Positions 59,357 through 64,000 of a DNA stretch of 64,000 nucleotides are shown in pieces. How positions within the stretch are numbered: the first letter of the stretch is position 1; the number at the start of each line of letters is the position of its first letter. Source of the stretch: Actinoplanes sichuanensis (GTDB lineage: Bacteria > Actinomycetota > Actinomycetes > Mycobacteriales > Micromonosporaceae); assembly GCF_033097365.1 (NCBI RefSeq), contig NZ_AP028461.1:7068001-7132000 (forward strand), read 5' to 3'. Under the pieces are notes generated by a model. That model saw nothing but the letters and a program-made list of their open reading frames with translations, did not search any database and had not been told where the DNA came from. Both the position numbers and the translations under genes were made by a program.

Positions 59357-61744
59357 ATGGGGCGGGACGGGCGCACCGATCGGAGCCGGACCATCCGCGG
59401 CCGCGTCGTCCGCATGCTGGCGCTGCCGGTCGCGGCGATGATGCTGCTACTCACCGTGGTGGTGGTCGAGGAGTTCGCCACCTACCGGCTGGCGGCCCGG
59501 ACCGGCCATGCCGTCGCCCTCGACCTGGCCGTGCAGGCCTTGGCCCAGGAGGTCCAGACCGAACGTGGTGTCACCGTCGGTCTCCTCGCCGGCAATCAGG
59601 ACTTCAGCGCCGAGATCACCCCGGCCCGGCGACGCGTCGACGCCCAGCGAGCCGCCGTGGAACAGCTCGTCGAGCAGCGCGGCGACCTGGACGGGCAGGT
59701 CGGTGAGGCCCTGGAACAGGCGCAGGTGCTCGCCTCGATCCGCGGCGAGGTGGACGGCGGCGTGGCCGACCGGACCGAGACCTTCGAGGATTACAACGAG
59801 GTCGTCGAGGAGCTGGGCGAGGTCTACTTCGCGCTGGACAACGCGGCCGACGCCACCATGCGCCTGGGCTCCGAGTCGCTGGCGATGCTCAACCTGGCCA
59901 AGGAGGCGACCGCCCGGCAGCGGGCCTTCCTCAACGGCGTCTTCTCAGCGGGCGGATTCGCCGACGGCGAGTTCCTGCGGTACGTCCAGCTGCGCGCCGA
60001 CCTGGACGCGGCCTATGCCGAGTTCGAGGAGTACGCGACTCCGCAGGCACTCGCCGCGAAGGACCAGTTCCTGGCCAGCGGACCGGCCAAACGGGCCCAG
60101 CAGCTGGAGAACCGGGCACTGCGCTCCGGTGACGGCAAGACGCTCCGCGCCGACGCGCAACTCTGGTGGACCTCGACCGGCCCGGTGCTCGACGACATGT
60201 CCGCGCTGGCCCGGCAGATCGGGGCGAGTCTGGAGCAACGCGCTCAGGAGCTGCTCGACGAAGCGAACCTGCGGCTCGCCGGGCTCGCCGCGGTGGTCCT
60301 GGTCTGCGTCGGCATCGCGGTCTACCTGGGCACCGTCGCCGCCCGTTCGATCGCCAGTCCGCTGTCCGCGCTGGCCGACGAGGCGAACCGGCTGGCCGGC
60401 GAACGGCTGCCGGAGGCCGTGCGGCGGGCGGTCTCCGGTGACGCGACCGGGCCGCCGGGCGCGGTGCGGGTGGCCGAGCGGGCCAGCTCCGAGGTCCGGC
60501 TGGTGGCCGACGCGTTCGACCGGGTCCAGGCGACGGCCTACGCGTTGGCCACCGAGCAGGCCGAGTTGCGCCGGGCGGGCGCCGAGTCACTGGCCAACCT
60601 CGGCCGCCGCAACCAGAACCTGCTGCGTCGCCAGCTCGGCTTCATCACCAAGCTGGAGCAGGAGGAGTCCAGCCCGACCGGCCTGGCCAACCTGTTCGAA
60701 CTGGACCACCTGGCCACCCGCATGCGGCGCAACGCGGAGAGCCTGCTGGTGCTGGTCGGCGCGGCCAGTCCCCGGCAGTGGTCCCGGCCGCTGCCGCTGA
60801 CCGACGTGATCCGGGCCGCGGTCTCCGAGGTCGAGGAGTACCGGCGGGTGTCGCTACGCCGGCTCGACGAGGCGATGATCTCCGGCTCGACCGCGAGCGG
60901 CCTGGCCCACATGCTCGCCGAACTGATCGAGAACGGCCTCGCCTTCTCGCCCCCGGACCTCGACGTGGAACTGCACGGGCGGATCGTCGACGACGGCTAC
61001 CTGATCGCGGTCTGCGACCAGGGCGTCGGGATGAGCGAGGAGGAGCTGGAGACCGCCAACCAGCGACTGCGGGGCGAGGGCGACTTCCTCACCGCGCCGG
61101 CCCGGTTCCTCGGCCACTACGTCGTCGGCCGGCTGGCCGCCGAGATGGGCGTGAGCGTGCAGCTGGCCCGGTCGCCGGTCACCGGGGTGACCGCCCGGGT
61201 CTGCCTACCGGCGGAGATGCTGGCCGCGCCGGCCGCGTCCCTGAACGGTCCGCCGGAGGCCCGCAAACCGTCCCCGCTGCGAAGTGTGCCCCCGGCGAAA
61301 CCGGAGGTACCGGCGGTCACCGGCCCGAAACCGGCCGAACTCCCGTCGCTGCAGCCGCCGGAGCCCCCGTCGCAGCCGCTCCAGGTCGACTACGTGGTGC
61401 TGGACGAGCAACCGGCCGTACCCGCACCACGCCGGCCCGTGGAAGCCGGGCTTCCGCACGCCGAACACACCGTCAACGGCCTGCGTCGGCGCACCCCCCG
61501 TGCACAGCGGAACCGATCCGAGACCACGATGCCGCTTCCCGCGGTCGCGGCCGAGCCGACCGTCCCGGTCACCGCGTCACCGGAGGCGGTCCGGGACCGG
61601 CTGACCGCCCTGCGCGCCGGTATCCAGCGCGGAAGCGGCATGGGCCGGCACGCGGTCGGCCTTTCCCAGCCCGGCATCGAGCCCGGTGGCGCGAGCCTGC
61701 CTCGTCGTCGTGAACCCAGCTTCATCAGTGAGGAGATCCCGTGA
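59357..61744 (+). CDS. cvnA: Conservon sensor-like histidine kinase (NIT domain, CvnA)
   Basis: 795 residues from the ATG at 59357. TM1 (MLALPVAAMMLLLTVVVVEE), a nitrate/nitrite-sensing-like extracellular helical domain (~45-290, with EVQTERGVTVGLLAG), TM2 (LAGLAAVVLVCVGIAVYLG), a HAMP-like segment, then the kinase part: RRNQNLLRRQLGFITKLEQ, LDHLATRMRRNAESLLVL and the N-box MLAELIENGLAFSPPD, with G boxes DQGVGMSEEELE. A ~200-residue Pro-rich tail follows. Conservons link such kinases to a roadblock/GTPase switch in membrane signalling. The stop overlaps the next GTG. Confidence 0.92.
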   Translation: MGRDGRTDRSRTIRGRVVRMLALPVAAMMLLLTVVVVEEFATYRLAARTGHAVALDLAVQALAQEVQTERGVTVGLLAGNQDFSAEITPARRRVDAQRAAVEQLVEQRGDLDGQVGEALEQAQVLASIRGEVDGGVADRTETFEDYNEVVEELGEVYFALDNAADATMRLGSESLAMLNLAKEATARQRAFLNGVFSAGGFADGEFLRYVQLRADLDAAYAEFEEYATPQALAAKDQFLASGPAKRAQQLENRALRSGDGKTLRADAQLWWTSTGPVLDDMSALARQIGASLEQRAQELLDEANLRLAGLAAVVLVCVGIAVYLGTVAARSIASPLSALADEANRLAGERLPEAVRRAVSGDATGPPGAVRVAERASSEVRLVADAFDRVQATAYALATEQAELRRAGAESLANLGRRNQNLLRRQLGFITKLEQEESSPTGLANLFELDHLATRMRRNAESLLVLVGAASPRQWSRPLPLTDVIRAAVSEVEEYRRVSLRRLDEAMISGSTASGLAHMLAELIENGLAFSPPDLDVELHGRIVDDGYLIAVCDQGVGMSEEELETANQRLRGEGDFLTAPARFLGHYVVGRLAAEMGVSVQLARSPVTGVTARVCLPAEMLAAPAASLNGPPEARKPSPLRSVPPAKPEVPAVTGPKPAELPSLQPPEPPSQPLQVDYVVLDEQPAVPAPRRPVEAGLPHAEHTVNGLRRRTPRAQRNRSETTMPLPAVAAEPTVPVTASPEAVRDRLTALRAGIQRGSGMGRHAVGLSQPGIEPGGASLPRRREPSFISEEIP

Positions 61745-62166
61745 GCGTCGAGGCCCAGGCCGACCGGCATCAGTTCAACTGGCTGCTCGGCAACTTCGTC
61801 CATCAGACCGACGGCGTACGCGATGCCGTGGCCGTCTCCTCCGACGGCCTGCTGATCGCCGCGTCCGACGGGCTGGCCCGGGCCGAGGCCGACCAGCTCG
61901 GGGCGATCGTGTCCAGCATGGCCAGCCTGGCCCGCAGCGCGTCCCGCCGCTACGACTTCGACGGCCTCAAACTCATCATGATCGAGATGCTGCGCGGCTT
62001 CCTGGTGATCTCGGTGATCCCCGGCGGCAGCTGCCTCGGCGTGGTGGCCTCCGGCGACAGTGACCTCGGCCTGGTCGGGTACGAGATCTCGATGCTCGCC
62101 GAACGGTTCGGCGACCTGCTGACCCCGGCCCTGATCGCCGAATCGCGGCAGCAGCTCCCCCGATGA
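61741..62166 (+). CDS. cvnB: Roadblock/LC7 domain protein (CvnB)
   Basis: 141 residues from GTG at 61741 (GTGA overlap). Typical roadblock fold: FNWLLGNFVHQTDGVRDAVA, VSSDGLLIAASDGLARAEAD, MIEMLRGFLVISVIPGGSCL and GLVGYEISMLAERFGDLL. By analogy with MglB it acts as GTPase-activating or scaffold partner of the CvnD GTPase. Overlaps on both sides indicate strict co-translation. Confidence 0.95.
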   Translation: MSVEAQADRHQFNWLLGNFVHQTDGVRDAVAVSSDGLLIAASDGLARAEADQLGAIVSSMASLARSASRRYDFDGLKLIMIEMLRGFLVISVIPGGSCLGVVASGDSDLGLVGYEISMLAERFGDLLTPALIAESRQQLPR

Positions 62167-62504
62167 GAGACCACGACGCCGAGGAACCGGTGGTGCGCCC
62201 GTTCATGCTGACCGGCGGGCGCACCCAGCCACTGCACGACGGACTTCGGATCGAGACCCAGTTGTACGCCGCACCGGCCGCCCTGTCCGCGCCGCTGCGG
62301 TTCGAGGCCCGCCGGATCGTCGAGCTCTGCCAGCGGCCGATGTCGGTGGCCGACCTGTCGTCGGCGCTGCGCGCCCCGCTCGGGGTGGTCCGGGTGATCG
62401 TCGCGGACCTGATGACGCAGGGACTGTTGCAGGCCGGTGAGATGCCCGGTGAGCTGACCACCGCGTTGATCGAGAGGATCAGGGATCGTGTTCGGGCGCT
62501 CTAG
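62163..62504 (+). CDS. cvnC: DUF742 protein (CvnC)
   Basis: 113 residues. Starts VVRPFMLTGGRTQPLHDGLR, the standard DUF742 opening, and continues with a winged-helix-like part (RRIVELCQRPMSVADLSSAL, APLGVVRVIVADLMTQGLLQ). It is the third component of conservons; structure suggests a helix-turn-helix used for protein contact. It overlaps cvnB by ATGA and cvnD by 17 bp. Confidence 0.95.
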   Translation: MRDHDAEEPVVRPFMLTGGRTQPLHDGLRIETQLYAAPAALSAPLRFEARRIVELCQRPMSVADLSSALRAPLGVVRVIVADLMTQGLLQAGEMPGELTTALIERIRDRVRAL

Positions 62505-63072
62505 CACGGTGGCGGCCCCGTCACCGGTCGCTGTCAAGATCGTGATCAGTGGCGGTTTCGGGGTGGGCAAGACCACCTTCGTCGGCGCGATCTCGGAGAT
62601 CGAGCCGCTGGTGACCGAGGCCGAGATGACCGAACGGTCGATCGGCGTCGACGACACCACGGCGGTGGCCGCGAAGACCACCACGACGGTGGCCCTGGAC
62701 TTCGGCCGGATCACCCTGGACGAGTCGCTGTTGCTCTACCTGTTCGGGACGCCGGGGCAGGACCGGTTCGCGTTCCTCTGGGACGACCTGGTGCACGGGG
62801 CGCTCGGCGCGATCGTGCTGGTCGACACCCGCCGCATCGAGGACTGCTTCCCGGCGATCGACTACTTCGAGGAACACGACATCCCGTTCATCATCGGCAT
62901 CAACGCCTTCGAGGGCGCCCGCCGCTTCGACCCGGCCGAGATCCGCGACGCGCTGGGGGTCGCGGAGGGCATGCCGCTGCTGGAGTGCGACGCCCGCCAG
63001 CGGGATTCGGTGAAGACCGTCCTGGTGGCCCTGACCGAACGGGTCCTGGCCCGCCGCCTGGCCCGCCAGTGA
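62488..63072 (+). CDS. cvnD: Conservon small GTPase (CvnD, MglA-like)
   Basis: 194 residues from GTG at 62488, inside the end of cvnC. G1 P-loop IVISGGFGVGKTTFVGAISE, switch region with TTTTVALDFGRITLDE, G3 LFGTPGQDRFAFLWDDLVHG and the G4-like IIGINAFEGARR (Asn kept, the usual NKxD not exact). This is the ATP/GTP-binding component of conservons and is related to MglA. It is the final gene of the four-gene unit; none of the usual downstream P450 genes follows. Confidence 0.95.
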   Translation: MFGRSSTVAAPSPVAVKIVISGGFGVGKTTFVGAISEIEPLVTEAEMTERSIGVDDTTAVAAKTTTTVALDFGRITLDESLLLYLFGTPGQDRFAFLWDDLVHGALGAIVLVDTRRIEDCFPAIDYFEEHDIPFIIGINAFEGARRFDPAEIRDALGVAEGMPLLECDARQRDSVKTVLVALTERVLARRLARQ

Positions 63073-63250
63073 CCCCGACCGGCGTTTCGGGCGGCGAAGC
63101 CGTCCGGGGTGGCGGAAGCGGTGAGCCGCGGGTGAGTGCCGGTCGACGCCGGTCCCGCGGCCACCGCACACGCCCGGCGGTCGCGGTGGAGGCCCTGACT
63201 CCCGCCTCCGTCGCGGCGTAGGGGACGGTGCTCTTCGTAGCCGTACCGAA

Positions 63251-63832
63251 TCAACGCTCGGTGAGGGTGCCGTCCGCCTCGACGTATTCGGCGGACGTCT
63301 CGGGGCAGACCCAGAGGTTTCCGTCTTTGGCGACCAACGGTCGGCCGGCCCGGCCGACCCGGCGCGCCGGAACCCCCACCACCAGGGCGAAGTCCGGGAC
63401 GTCCTTGGTGACCACCGCGCCTGCGGCGACCAGGGCCCACCGGCCGACGGTGACCGGCGCGACGCAGACGGCGCGGGCGCCGATCGCAGCGCCCTCACCG
63501 ATGGTGACACCGACCGCGGTCCAGTCGTCACCGGTCTTGAGGCGCCCGTCGGGGGTGACGGCGCGCGGGTACTCGTCGTTGGTGAGCACCGCGGCCGGGC
63601 CGATGAAGACGCCGTCGCCGAGGCGGGCCGGTTCGTAGACGAGCGCGTGGTTCTGCAGCTTCACGTTGTCGCCGATGACCACGCCGGGGCCGACGTACGC
63701 GCCACGGCCCACGTTGCAGTCGGTGCCGAGCGTCGCGTTCTCCCGGATCTGGGCGAGATGCCAGATCCGCGTGCCGGCGCCGATCGAGGCCCGCTCGTCC
63801 ACATCGGCGGTCGGGGCGACATTGACGGTCAT
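63251..63832 (-). CDS. Left-handed beta-helix acyltransferase (WlbB/FdtC-like)
   Basis: 193 residues starting MTVNVAPTADVDERASIGAG. Hexapeptide repeats run through the protein: GTRIWHLAQIRENATLGTDC, NVGRGAYVGPGVVIGDNVKL, QNHALVYEPARLGDGVFIGP, AAVLTNDEYPRAVTPDG and VTIGEGAAIGARAVCVAPVT. The order and the DEYPR loop match acetyltransferases that modify the amino group of nucleotide-bound 3-amino or 2,3-diamino sugars. It is a probable surface-glycan gene; neighbours do not specify the sugar. No clear operon partner is in the window. Confidence 0.88.
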   Translation of the reverse strand: MTVNVAPTADVDERASIGAGTRIWHLAQIRENATLGTDCNVGRGAYVGPGVVIGDNVKLQNHALVYEPARLGDGVFIGPAAVLTNDEYPRAVTPDGRLKTGDDWTAVGVTIGEGAAIGARAVCVAPVTVGRWALVAAGAVVTKDVPDFALVVGVPARRVGRAGRPLVAKDGNLWVCPETSAEYVEADGTLTER

Positions 63833-63986
63833 GTGGAGCCTTCCGGAAGATCGGCGAGAATCGGGGCACAGGCTAGCTGCTGAGACTCCGAATCGATGTC
63901 AGCAAGACGACGTTCTCCGCCGAACTGACCGTTGGGTTGCGTGATCGCTGACCGACAGGCGTACCCCGATCAGCCGAAGGGACGCG

Positions 63987-64000
63987 ATGACCCCGCAGCT
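63987..64000 (+). CDS. Possible start of a further gene, cut by the window edge
   Basis: An ATG at 63987 is preceded by a purine-rich GAAGGGACGCG and continues MTPQ to the last base. Only four codons are visible, so this rests on the SD-like sequence and spacing alone. The ~150 bp between it and the divergent acyltransferase start shows nothing else I can define. Confidence 0.35.

Overview
The window is very GC-rich and codon-biased DNA from a filamentous actinomycete. Gene content points to Micromonosporaceae, most likely an Actinoplanes-like genus. This rests on a Streptomyces-type conservon (sensor kinase, roadblock, DUF742, GTPase), BTAD and LuxR/LAL regulators, DUF4097, DUF4132, two split-barrel (PPOX-type) flavin/F420-family proteins, Tat-exported hydrolases, LAxTG sorting, and frequent GTG/TTG starts. 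It is chromosomal; I see no rRNA, prophage, insertion sequence or CRISPR array. One tRNA, tRNA-Leu(GAG), is present.

Layout. 0-3.9 kb: partial NAD(P)-binding gene, a lipoprotein, a PL3 pectate lyase behind a LacI-type operator, and an overlapping flavoprotein/ferredoxin pair. 3.9-12.8 kb (minus strand): an envelope locus of TPR/FN3 protein, beta-propeller/FN3 protein, MoxR ATPase, DUF58 protein and a TgpA-type transglutaminase-fold membrane protein. The last gene is frameshifted and lacks its catalytic Cys and His. 13-18.6 kb: tRNA-Leu with terminator, an Ig-like pseudogene, a PPOX-fold gene, and a TIR-TM-coiled-coil-WD40 protein followed by a peptidoglycan-binding protein translationally coupled to a small unknown protein. 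18.6-20 kb: DUF4097 gene and an ABC ATPase with an internal deletion.

20-33 kb: a BTAD regulator, then a compact divergent cluster that looks biosynthetic. On the minus strand lie a LAL regulator, an FAD monooxygenase and an unknown protein. On the plus strand lie an amidohydrolase, a phenylacetate-CoA-ligase-like adenylating enzyme and a second FAD monooxygenase, overlapping each other. Both arms share a 468-bp control region, and a short LuxR and a Crp-type regulator flank the cluster. The ligase-amidohydrolase pair recalls the benzoxazole-forming pairs of nataxazole and A33853.

33-46.9 kb: secreted or membrane hydrolases (alpha/beta-hydrolase, GH26, CBM6, endonuclease/exonuclease/phosphatase), a DUF4132 protein, a DUF2156 aminoacyl-phosphatidylglycerol synthase-like gene coupled to an esterase, and an epimerase.

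47-56.7 kb: nine co-directional genes of an anchored-repeat ABC metal-uptake system. It has five surface proteins carrying the choice-of-anchor M repeat or WxL/DUF916-type modules, a ZnuA-like binding protein with the same repeat inserted between its lobes, one more membrane-anchored repeat protein, an ATPase and a permease. Two Zur-like boxes suggest zinc regulation. 56.7-64 kb: M28 peptidase, MarR/PPOX divergent pair, the cvn conservon, a hexapeptide acyltransferase, and the first codons of a further gene.

Several genes here are damaged or catalytically degenerate (transglutaminase, ABC ATPase, Ig-like pseudogene, amidohydrolase metal site), so function should be inferred with care. All calls come from reading the sequence by eye; no database search was made.
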